NCBI GenBank assembly: GCA_934098735.1
Contig: CAKOOS010000020.1
Coordinates: forward strand, 1-6,712
DNA from: an uncultured Bacilli bacterium
Lineage (GTDB): Bacteria; Bacillota_I; Bacilli_A; RF39; UBA660
Length of the DNA stretch: 6,712 nucleotides
Reading direction: 5' to 3'
Shown: piece after piece, positions 1 to 5,797 of the stretch
How positions within the stretch are numbered: position 1 is the stretch's first letter
Layout: every line of letters starts with the position of its first letter
Notes under the pieces: generated by a model
What the model saw: the letters and a program-made list of their open reading frames with translations, nothing else
Told to the model about the DNA's origin: nothing
Databases searched by the model: none
Made by a program: the position numbers and the translations under genes

Positions 1-2
1 AT

Positions 3-44
3 AGTGATATAACACTTGCAAGATTTAAACAAATCGTAGATTAA
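3..44 (+). CDS. 3' end of an unidentified plus-strand gene (partial)
   Basis: From the left edge one plus-strand frame is open for 13 codons (ending ARFKQIVD) and stops at TAA 42-44, directly where a terminator hairpin begins. The other two plus frames have stops within the first 12 bases. An open frame this short is weak evidence alone. The stop placed against a terminator is what suggests the tail of a chromosomal gene, convergent with the ftsW-like fragment. The product cannot be identified from 13 residues. Confidence 0.35.
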   Translation, partial: SDITLARFKQIVD

Positions 45-71
45 CTATTAGTTTTTACTAATAGTTTTTTT
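43..71 (+). terminator. Rho-independent terminator
   Basis: The arms AACTATTAG (43-51) and CTAATAGTT (58-66) form a perfect 9-bp stem with a 6-nt loop (TTTTTA), followed by a run of T to about 71. It lies at the stop codon of the partial plus-strand ORF, so it most likely ends that transcript. Read on the minus strand the hairpin is not followed by a U tract, so it is not expected to serve the ftsW-like fragment. Confidence 0.7.
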
Positions 72-136
72 ATTTTACATAAATCTTTTACAATAATTTC
101 ACATTAAACCTTTATTATAAAGAAACAGGAGGTCTA

Positions 137-202
137 ATGAAAAATAAGATTATAAATAGTCTAAAAAAGAAGAAAAAAATTAAAAATATAATTAATTGTT
201 AA
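137..202 (+). CDS. Doubtful 21-codon basic peptide ORF
   Basis: ATG at 137 is preceded by a full AGGAGGT (127-133), but the gap to the start is only about 4 nt, shorter than usual. The predicted peptide is 21 residues, very lysine-rich (a KKKKK run near residues 10-14), and ends at TAA 200-202. Upstream, TTTACA (87-92) and TATTAT (113-118) resemble promoter boxes but are 20 bp apart. The ORF overlaps the convergent 3' end of the ftsW-like fragment by 11 bp. The lysine run is what A-rich DNA gives by chance, so the good ribosome site is the only real support. Confidence 0.2.
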   Translation: MKNKIINSLKKKKKIKNIINC

Positions 203-296
203 ATCTATAAATAGATAGTAATATTCCAACACTTGCCATGCTAATAAGTAAAGAGCTTCCTCCATATGATAAGAATGGAAGAGTAACCCCCTTAGT
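192..296 (-). pseudogene. C-terminal fragment of an FtsW/RodA-type SEDS protein, cut off at the element end
   Basis: The minus-strand frame ending at TAA 194-192 reads TKGVTLPFLSYGGSSLL and then a hydrophobic helix to IYRFNN-stop. LPF[IL]SYGGSS followed by a last transmembrane helix is the C-terminal signature of SEDS peptidoglycan glycosyltransferases (FtsW, RodA, SpoVE). The TKGVTLPF wording fits FtsW better than RodA, but I would not insist. Full-length members are about 370-420 residues, and here only about 35 remain. Upstream in frame, from about codon 296-294, the residues (KSKGNPIFFYNSKR) no longer look like a SEDS membrane protein, and the recombinase stop codon follows. The simplest reading is that the element inserted into the 3' part of the gene and the rest lies beyond the other end. 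Whether the fragment is still expressed, or the gene is functionally restored elsewhere, cannot be seen here. Confidence 0.85.
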
Positions 297-300
297 CCTT
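285..300. other. Probable chromosome/element junction (recombinant attachment site)
   Basis: SEDS similarity on the minus strand runs without a break down to about 296. On the other side lies only non-conserved sequence and then the 3' end of the serine recombinase at 360. Large serine recombinase genes commonly sit at the very end of their elements, so the crossover is expected about here. Most SEDS proteins have proline before the TKG, whereas the frame has AGG (Arg), so the switch lies within or just beside ACTAAGGGGG (minus 296-287). The exact crossover dinucleotide cannot be fixed without the other end or an empty site. Confidence 0.6.
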
Positions 301-355
301 TTAGAGTTATAAAAAAATATAGGGTTGCCTTTACTTTTGTTATAACCCTTAGGAC
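295..355. repeat. Imperfect inverted repeat at the element end
   Basis: The left arm 295-310 (GTCCTTTTAGAGTTAT) and the reverse complement of the right arm 342-355 (GTCCTAAGGGTTAT) agree at 12 of 14 positions if two bases are left unpaired in the left arm. The arms flank an A/T-rich centre. The outer arm starts exactly at the estimated junction. It may be part of the recombinase attachment site, whose half-sites are imperfect inverted repeats, or an RNA structure at the end of the recombinase transcript. The sequence alone does not decide. Confidence 0.4.
311..349 (-). terminator. Possible terminator after the recombinase gene
   Basis: On the minus strand AGGGTT (349-344) can pair with AACCCT (326-321), followed by ATA and seven T (320-311), 10-15 nt after the recombinase stop. 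The 6-bp stem and U tract fit an intrinsic terminator at the end of the operon. The 17-nt loop is large, and the pairing excludes the longer 295-355 arms, so this is tentative. Confidence 0.45.
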
Positions 356-359
356 AAAA

Positions 360-1976
360 CTACACCAAATTACTGGCAAGATATTCAAGTTCTTTAAACT
401 TAAAATATACTATAACTTCTTTTGAATCACCATTGTCATACACAACAATTCTATCAATTAAATTTTTAACTGTACTCCTAGATGGAGTTTTCAATTTCAT
501 AAATTTTTCTACTGCCTCACGACATTTAGTAAATTCTTTTTCTTTTGATTTATCTGCAAATACTTTTAATCTATTTTCTTTATCTTCTTTTTCAATCTTT
601 AATTGTTGTAATTCTTTTTCATGACTATCTGATAAGTTTTTGTAAACTTCAAGAGATATAACTCCCTCTAATTTATCATTATATAAATTAGATATTATAT
701 TAATCTTCTTTTCCATTTTTCTATTTATTTCTTCTAGTTGTTTTTCTAATTCTTCAATATCTCTATTATAAATATATACTGAATCCTCAACCATGTTTCT
801 TAAATCATAATGTTTTATAAATTCTTCACCAATTTCATTAAGATAATGAGTAATATCTTGTTCTAATAAATGATAATTAAGTCTGTTAGGTGTACATTCA
901 CTTTGTTTACCTTTTCTAAGATAATGGTTACAATGTGTATATAAAGATGGTTTTGATTTAGTTTTTTTAACACTAACACCAAGAGTATGACCACACTTAC
1001 CACAAAACATCATTCCAGAAAATAAGAATCTATCAAGATTTTTTTCTTTGGGAGTATAACTCTTATTTTTTAACATTTTTTGAACTTCATCAAAATCTTC
1101 TTTACTTATTATTGCTTCATGAGTATTTTCTACTATGATAAAATTATCCTCACTTAAATGCCTGCATTTTTTTGCTCTATAACTAATTTTTTCATGAGTA
1201 TGTTGTACCATGTTTCCGATATACATTTGACTTTTTAATATATTTCTCACAGTAGCATTTTTCCAAACACCAAAACCATCGTTTTCAGTAACAGCAAGTC
1301 CTCTAGGTTCTTTTTTATAAACTATTGGTATAGCAATTTTCTCATCAGTTAGTTTTCTACATATCTTTGTTACACCTAAACCCTCTAAATATAAATCATA
1401 AATCATTTTAACAACTTTAGATGCTACTGGATCAATAATTAATTTATGTTTATCTTCTGGTTTTTTCATATAACCATAACATGGGAAACTTCCAATATAT
1501 TCGCCTTTTTCTTGTTTTACCCTAAAAGAAGAACGAACTTTTTTTGAAACATCCCTTAAATATAAATCATTTACCCCAAGTCTTAAACCTAGCATAGAAT
1601 CTCCAATATTAGAATCATAGGAATCATTAATTGCAATATATCTAATATTGTGTTCTAAAAAGTATTCTTCAATATATTTACCAGTTTTATACATTTCACG
1701 ACCAAGCCTTGATAAATCTTTTGTAATAACACAATTAATAAGTCCATTTTCTATATCTTCAATCATCTGCCTAAAAGCAGGTCTATCAAAATTACCACCA
1801 GAATAACCATCATCAACATATTCTTTAACAATGTTTAAATTATTATGTTTAGCAAATCCCTCAATAATCATTCTTTGACTTTGAATAGAAGAAGATTCAT
1901 CATTACGACCAATATCTTCTTTAGATAATCTTAAATAATCACCACAATTATAGATCTTGTTATTGTTTCCCACCAT
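360..1976 (-). CDS. Large serine recombinase (site-specific integrase/excisionase)
   Basis: This 538-residue protein should catalyse integration and excision of the element through a phosphoserine-DNA intermediate. The N-terminal resolvase domain (about 8-150) has YLRLSKED with Ser18 as the predicted nucleophile, and Arg16, Arg65 (FDRPAF), Arg90 and Arg93 (DLSRLGRE) at the positions of the family's catalytic arginines. A recombinase DNA-binding domain follows (about 165-300). Next is a zinc ribbon (about 320-375; Cys325, Cys328, Cys349, Cys361) interrupted by a coiled coil (about 403-475), as in TndX/TnpX-type enzymes. The length is normal for that group and no catalytic residue is missing. 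ATG at 1976 is supported by AAGGAGGT (1991-1984) with 7-nt spacing. It is last in the operon, 39 nt after the 81-aa gene, and stops 60-70 bp from the estimated element end. The frame after its TAG runs open into the ftsW-like fragment, probably a coincidence. Confidence 0.97.
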   Translation of the reverse strand: MVGNNNKIYNCGDYLRLSKEDIGRNDESSSIQSQRMIIEGFAKHNNLNIVKEYVDDGYSGGNFDRPAFRQMIEDIENGLINCVITKDLSRLGREMYKTGKYIEEYFLEHNIRYIAINDSYDSNIGDSMLGLRLGVNDLYLRDVSKKVRSSFRVKQEKGEYIGSFPCYGYMKKPEDKHKLIIDPVASKVVKMIYDLYLEGLGVTKICRKLTDEKIAIPIVYKKEPRGLAVTENDGFGVWKNATVRNILKSQMYIGNMVQHTHEKISYRAKKCRHLSEDNFIIVENTHEAIISKEDFDEVQKMLKNKSYTPKEKNLDRFLFSGMMFCGKCGHTLGVSVKKTKSKPSLYTHCNHYLRKGKQSECTPNRLNYHLLEQDITHYLNEIGEEFIKHYDLRNMVEDSVYIYNRDIEELEKQLEEINRKMEKKINIISNLYNDKLEGVISLEVYKNLSDSHEKELQQLKIEKEDKENRLKVFADKSKEKEFTKCREAVEKFMKLKTPSRSTVKNLIDRIVVYDNGDSKEVIVYFKFKELEYLASNLV

Positions 1977-2015
1977 TAACTTGACCTCCTTATTTTGATG
2001 GGTACAATTAGGTAT

Positions 2016-2261
2016 CTACGCTTGAATGATAGCATCATTCCTAAGTTTTTGCAACTCATGATTTCCTCCAGTAAGGATTTGCTCATTTCTAATTTCATTT
2101 TGATAACATTGTTCTAAAATATCTTTTAACTTTTTTCCTTTTTTATTAAATACAAAAGTAAACTTTACTTCCTTATTGCCATACTTTTTAATCACATTAT
2201 CACCCATTTTAAAACTATGACAATCTAGTTCATTTAATGATTTAGAAACAATATTAGACAT
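2016..2261 (-). CDS. 81-aa protein of unknown function, directly upstream of the recombinase
   Basis: I do not recognise a named family. The protein has no membrane segment or signal peptide. Its middle (about 17-56) reads as a small alpha/beta unit: KMGDNVIKKYG, then alternating strand residues (EVKFTFVFNKKG), then an amphipathic helix (LKDILEQCYQNEI). This looks structured and conserved rather than random, and the tail is polar. The ATG overlaps the end of the coupling-protein gene by 8 nt and has only a weak, distant AAGGA, so it probably relies on translational coupling. Its place between the coupling protein and the recombinase, in the same operon, makes a role in recombination plausible, for example as a directionality factor. 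That rests on position only. A small adaptor for the coupling protein is an equal alternative. Confidence 0.8.
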   Translation of the reverse strand: MSNIVSKSLNELDCHSFKMGDNVIKKYGNKEVKFTFVFNKKGKKLKDILEQCYQNEIRNEQILTGGNHELQKLRNDAIIQA

Positions 2262-4284
2262 TGTTCTTATTTTCCTTTTCTAATGTTAAATCTTGTTCTA
2301 AAGGACTTTTTAAATGTATTTCAATAGTAGATTTAGTATTATTACCATTATCTATTTCTAAATGAAATACTTCTTTATTTATTTTACCTTTTAGAAATAT
2401 TGATTCTTTGGTACTTAATGGTTCTTTTAACTCAAAACTAGCAAATGTACGATTATTATTTTCTTTAAACTCAAATATCTTTATTTTATCTTTTAATAAA
2501 TCATTAACGATATTAACAATATTATTTAACTTATTAATTTCTTCAGTTTTAAATTTGTCATAAAAAGAAAGTTCTTCCTTATTTATTTCTTTATTATTCC
2601 TATTTCTATATAATCTATCATATTTAGTTTCTATATTTTCAACCGTAAAATATGTATAGCTCAAATCTTCAAGTGGGGTTATCTTTCTTTTTAATTCTCC
2701 TGCAGAGTAACAAGATAATTTTTTATATATAACAGTATCCCTAAAAATTGGATAACCAATATTAGGAAATATAATAGTTTTATAATGTAATTTTTTTACT
2801 TCATCTGGTGTTAATAAATCACGACCGATTAAAGATGTAGATTTATTGCCATTATAGTTAATTAAACTTACTGATTGACTTATAGAAGAAGATTCTAAAG
2901 TCGTGCGACCTAAACGCTTGCTTACTGCTTCAGCCGTTTCCATAGTGTTCGTTTTTAAATAAGCCAGTCCAGAATTATCTAAAATTATTTGAGCAACTTC
3001 TTTACCATATACATTATCTAACTGACTTAAACTTTGAATAAATAGATGATATCTAAGTCCACGAGATCTAGCAACACTAATTATAGATTCAATACTAGGT
3101 TCTACAAGTGGTGGACAATTAGAAAATTCATCACATATCCAATCTATTTCAATAGGACATTTTTTCTTTTCAGTTGAATTTGCAAGTTTTACTAATTCCT
3201 TATATAAAAGTCCTAAAATAATAGTTACTAAAGTATAATAAATTTTATCTTCATCTGGAACTATAACGAATAAAGCAGATTGTTCTTTTCCTAAAATATC
3301 AAAAGCAAAATCAGATCTACTAGTTACATTAGCAACATTAACATCATCAAATATTGCCATTTTCTCACTAAAAACACTTGTAATAGATTTATATGTATTT
3401 TCACTAGATGATAATATTGGTATTAAACTATCTTTAGATTTACTTCCATAAGGCTTTTGTTCTATATAAAACTTAAACTTTTTAGCATTTTTATCTTCCA
3501 TAGTAGAATTCTGAAATTTACGAATAGACGTCATTGTTATTTGTTCTCTTTTAATTTTATTATCTTTATATTCTTCTAAGAAGAAACCAATTAATCCTTC
3601 TAATAAATTTTTAGCACTATTATTCCAAAAGGGATCTTTGCCTTGTGTTTTATCATAAGTAATCATAGATGCCAAAGAAGTTATTAATCTATTAGTTTCT
3701 GCATAACTTGATATTGATTTATTTTGATATTCTAGTTTTAAATCATTATCTAAAGTATCTTTCATTAATTTGTCATACTTAATATAATTTTCATATTCAC
3801 AAATAATAGGTTCTAATATATTAATATGATTAGAAAGTTCTGGATGTCTAAAATCTATTGTTAAAACTTTATAGCCCTTATCATATAGCATTTTAGATGT
3901 AGTGTGATAAATTTCTCCTTTAGGATCTGTTACAAATATACTTCTTTTAACTTTTGCATTAGCAATAAAACTAATCATAGGAATAACTGCTGTAACACTT
4001 TTACCAGAACCACTTGATCCCAAATAAACATAGTGTGGTGTTTCTTTATCAAACCATGCATGAGATATACTTTTATCATAATATACAGGAAAGCCAACTT
4101 CATTTATATTACTAATTTTTTCTTTCGTAAAATTCTTATTTATTTCATTAAATGTAGAAAACCTAGCTGAGCCATATTCATTATTATTTTTTAGTTTATG
4201 TTTAGAAATAATAGGTTCTATATAAATAAAACATACTATAAAAACAATTAATATAGTAAGTAAGATTAAAAGGGATAAACTCAT
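2254..4284 (-). CDS. VirD4/TraG-family type IV coupling ATPase
   Basis: This 676-residue membrane ATPase is expected to bring the relaxase-DNA complex to the conjugation channel. One strong transmembrane helix lies at residues 2-22 with the rest cytoplasmic; many VirD4 proteins have two. A typical YGSARF element follows (37-42), then Walker A GSSGSGKS (89-96), the conserved TDPKGE (119-124), a Walker B-like IDWICDEFSN (380-389, Asp385/Glu386), and SVARSRGLRYHLFIQSLSQL (403-422), whose QSLSQL matches the family motif after Walker B. From about 545 to the end is a charged helical stretch and then a strand-rich tail that I do not recognise. ATG at 4284 is preceded by AAAGGG, which is locked in a hairpin. 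It follows the 152-aa gene by 24 nt and overlaps the next gene by 8 nt. No exact traG/virD4 orthology can be claimed. Confidence 0.95.
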   Translation of the reverse strand: MSLSLLILLTILIVFIVCFIYIEPIISKHKLKNNNEYGSARFSTFNEINKNFTKEKISNINEVGFPVYYDKSISHAWFDKETPHYVYLGSSGSGKSVTAVIPMISFIANAKVKRSIFVTDPKGEIYHTTSKMLYDKGYKVLTIDFRHPELSNHINILEPIICEYENYIKYDKLMKDTLDNDLKLEYQNKSISSYAETNRLITSLASMITYDKTQGKDPFWNNSAKNLLEGLIGFFLEEYKDNKIKREQITMTSIRKFQNSTMEDKNAKKFKFYIEQKPYGSKSKDSLIPILSSSENTYKSITSVFSEKMAIFDDVNVANVTSRSDFAFDILGKEQSALFVIVPDEDKIYYTLVTIILGLLYKELVKLANSTEKKKCPIEIDWICDEFSNCPPLVEPSIESIISVARSRGLRYHLFIQSLSQLDNVYGKEVAQIILDNSGLAYLKTNTMETAEAVSKRLGRTTLESSSISQSVSLINYNGNKSTSLIGRDLLTPDEVKKLHYKTIIFPNIGYPIFRDTVIYKKLSCYSAGELKRKITPLEDLSYTYFTVENIETKYDRLYRNRNNKEINKEELSFYDKFKTEEINKLNNIVNIVNDLLKDKIKIFEFKENNNRTFASFELKEPLSTKESIFLKGKINKEVFHLEIDNGNNTKSTIEIHLKSPLEQDLTLEKENKNNV

Positions 4285-4297
4285 AATCTATCCCTTT
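4269..4297 (-). promoter_or_regulatory. Hairpin enclosing the ribosome site and start codon of the coupling-protein gene
   Basis: In the mRNA, AAAGGGATA (4297-4289) pairs perfectly with TATCCCTTT (4277-4269): 9 bp plus a possible flanking G-U, with an 11-nt loop (4288-4278). The Shine-Dalgarno-like AAAGGG is inside the 5' arm and the ATG (4284-4282) is in the loop. The 3' arm is made of codons 3-6 of the gene. The upstream stop codon lies 11 nt before the 5' arm, close enough for a terminating ribosome to melt it. It therefore looks like a translational gate tying coupling-protein synthesis to translation of the preceding gene. The repeat is seen; the function is inferred. Confidence 0.6.
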
Positions 4298-4308
4298 CTA
4301 ACTTACTG

Positions 4309-4767
4309 CTATAATTCATAATCCTCCTCAATAGTTTCTTCTTTTGATAATATTTCTTTTCTAGCAAGATATAAACCATGCTTCAAAGTAGGACTATTAT
4401 TAACTTGTTCTCTTGTTAATTCTAAAGCATCTAAAGTTTCATCTATATCAAGAGTATAACTATATTCGTGATTTTCAAGTTCACTAATAAACATATCTTT
4501 AATATAACCCTCACCAGTTTTATCAGCATTAATTAAATCATTATGTTCTTTTCTTATTTCCGACCACATTTTATTATAGTCATCAATATCTATCTTTTTT
4601 ATAAAACAACCCATACCCATATCATAAATTTTATCAGTATCAGTTGATTTTAAACCTAATTTTTTCATTCCTTCATATAACTGTTCTTGAGAAAAAGCAA
4701 ATATCATTGGAAAGTTATTTACTCTTTGCTGATGTTTTTCTTTTATTTCATCATATTTATTTTCCAT
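4309..4767 (-). CDS. Conserved 152-aa mobile-element protein of unknown function
   Basis: This is a soluble acidic protein without signal or membrane segment. From memory its pattern matches small proteins seen in Firmicutes/Bacteroidota conjugative elements and phages (possibly the family called DUF7659; not checked). It has NFPMIFAFSQEQLYEGM (18-34), a DTDKIYDMGMGCFIKK stretch (43-58), ELENHEYSYTLDIDETLDALELT (96-118) and a C-terminal helix with KHGLYLARKEI. No catalytic motif or nucleotide-binding site is evident, and no function should be assigned. ATG at 4767 shares one base with the methyltransferase stop (TAATG) and uses an AGGAGGAG ribosome site inside the last methyltransferase codons (8-nt spacing), a clear case for translational coupling. 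It precedes the coupling-protein gene by 24 nt. Confidence 0.9.
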   Translation of the reverse strand: MENKYDEIKEKHQQRVNNFPMIFAFSQEQLYEGMKKLGLKSTDTDKIYDMGMGCFIKKIDIDDYNKMWSEIRKEHNDLINADKTGEGYIKDMFISELENHEYSYTLDIDETLDALELTREQVNNSPTLKHGLYLARKEILSKEETIEEDYEL

Positions 4768-5477
4768 TAATCATCCTCCTCCTTATTTGTTTCTGATATT
4801 CTTTTTAAAGCAATATTGTAATATTTTTTATTAATTTCAAATCCTATAAATTTTCTGTTTTCTAAAATACTAGCAACTGCTGTTGTACCACTACCAATAA
4901 AACAGTCTAAAACAACATCATTTTCTTTAGAACTATTTCTTATTAATCTTCTAATTAATGGAAGTGGCTTTATTGTGGGATGCCCATACTTTTGCTTATC
5001 CTTAATATTAAGCGTAGATAAATATATTGTTTTAGCATCTTCGTAATTTTTAGGCTGACAAAATCCTTTTTTTCTAAAATATAAACAGTATTCTTTATCT
5101 CCTAAATACTTATTACTATAAAGGGGCATAGGATTCGTTTTACCCCAGATAATAATTTCTAATTTGCAATCAAGTTGTTCAATAAAATATTTAATATAAA
5201 GTGGTATTTGTCTTCCATTGCACCATATATAAATATTTATGTTTTTCATAACCCTTATTAACTCGTCAAGAATAGAAATATCAAATCCATCAGTTAAATT
5301 ATTGTCTATTAATTCTTTTTCTAAATTTTTGACATCCTTAGCAACTCTTGAATTACCTTGTTTACCACCTTTAGTACAAATATCGTAAGGTGGATCAATT
5401 ATTACTAAATCAACAGAGTTGTCAGGTATTTTTCTAATACCTAAAAGACAATCTTCATTATAGATTTTATTAACCAT
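4767..5477 (-). CDS. Orphan DNA methyltransferase, beta class (adenine-N6 or cytosine-N4)
   Basis: This 236-residue S-adenosylmethionine-dependent enzyme should methylate DNA on an exocyclic amine. The catalytic motif IV DPPYD (28-32) comes first and the SAM-binding motif I DCFIGSGTTA (191-200) near the end, the beta-class order. GHPTIKP (165-171), typical of this class just before motif I, and IGFEINKKYY (211-220) are also present. DPPY fits adenine-N6 methylation slightly better than SPPY-type cytosine-N4 enzymes. I place the start at ATG 5477 because AGAGGA (5492-5487) stands 9 nt before it. An in-frame ATG at 5495 would add six residues but has no ribosome site. The start overlaps the upstream XRE gene by 8 nt. 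No restriction endonuclease lies beside it, so a solitary enzyme that shields transferred DNA or marks regulatory sites is likely. Confidence 0.93.
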   Translation of the reverse strand: MVNKIYNEDCLLGIRKIPDNSVDLVIIDPPYDICTKGGKQGNSRVAKDVKNLEKELIDNNLTDGFDISILDELIRVMKNINIYIWCNGRQIPLYIKYFIEQLDCKLEIIIWGKTNPMPLYSNKYLGDKEYCLYFRKKGFCQPKNYEDAKTIYLSTLNIKDKQKYGHPTIKPLPLIRRLIRNSSKENDVVLDCFIGSGTTAVASILENRKFIGFEINKKYYNIALKRISETNKEEDD

Positions 5478-5721
5478 TAAGTCTTTTCCTCTCATATAAA
5501 AAGGTAGGAAGAATATCCCACCTTAATCTTGTTAAATACTTATAATCTATATCTAACTCTTTACAAATTCTATATAAAAAAACACTACTAGGATTCTTAA
5601 TTTTGTCATTTTCAATATTACTTAAAGTTGATATTGAAATATTAGTAGAATCAGATAGTGTTCTTAAAGTTATATTTTTATCTAATCTTTTATTTTTAAT
5701 AACTTTTCCTATTTTATTCAA
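5470..5721 (-). CDS. Small XRE-family helix-turn-helix regulator (TTG start)
   Basis: This 83-residue DNA-binding protein has a lambda-repressor-like HTH over about residues 4-62. The recognition region spans LRTLSDSTNISISTLSNIEN (19-38), and IKNPSSVFLYRICKELDIDY follows as the last helices. The short basic tail (RWDILPTFLYERKRLNG) has no recognised effector domain. The start is TTG at 5721-5719, chosen because a full AAAGGAGG (5737-5730) lies 8 nt upstream. It is the first gene of the operon, and its end overlaps the methyltransferase start by 8 nt. A terminator ends only about 7 nt before its ribosome site, so no promoter fits between them. It could repress or activate the operon; the sequence does not say which. 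Confidence 0.9.
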   Translation of the reverse strand: MNKIGKVIKNKRLDKNITLRTLSDSTNISISTLSNIENDKIKNPSSVFLYRICKELDIDYKYLTRLRWDILPTFLYERKRLNG

Positions 5722-5744
5722 TAAAAATTCCTCCTTTCAATAAT

Positions 5745-5774
5745 AAAAAAAAGACTACTATTTCTAGTAATCTC
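5745..5774 (-). terminator. Strong intrinsic terminator with GAAA tetraloop, just before the operon
   Basis: On the minus strand GATTACTA (5772-5765), loop GAAA (5764-5761) and TAGTAGTC (5760-5753) form an 8-bp stem with one G-U pair. It can be extended by A-U and G-U at the base and is followed by eight T (5752-5745). GAAA is a stable GNRA tetraloop. It lies 23 nt after the stop codon of the membrane-anchored regulator and ends 7 nt before the ribosome site of the small XRE gene, so it stands between regulator and operon. Confidence 0.85.
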
Positions 5775-5797
5775 ATCAATATATTTAGTAATATAAA

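Noticed and set aside
360..362. Read-through of the recombinase TAG into the in-frame ftsW-like tail as a deliberate fusion
   Set aside because: The frame is open for about 55 codons, but one frame in three would match by chance. No read-through context or ribosomal signal is apparent, and a possible terminator lies between.
161..388. Minus-strand 75-codon open frame over the recombinase end and ftsW-like fragment
   Set aside because: It is in a different frame from the clearly conserved SEDS signature and overlaps the recombinase terminus. It has no ribosome site and no recognisable sequence, so it is a shadow.
433..624. Plus-strand 63-codon open frame
   Set aside because: It is antisense to the coiled-coil and C-terminal part of the recombinase. 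The Phe/Ser-rich composition is what Lys/Glu-rich codons give on the opposite strand, and there is no ribosome site.
5478..5495. Upstream ATG (5495) as methyltransferase start
   Set aside because: There is no ribosome site before it. AGAGGA lies within these codons at good spacing for the ATG at 5477, and the added residues MRGKDL are not part of the methyltransferase fold.
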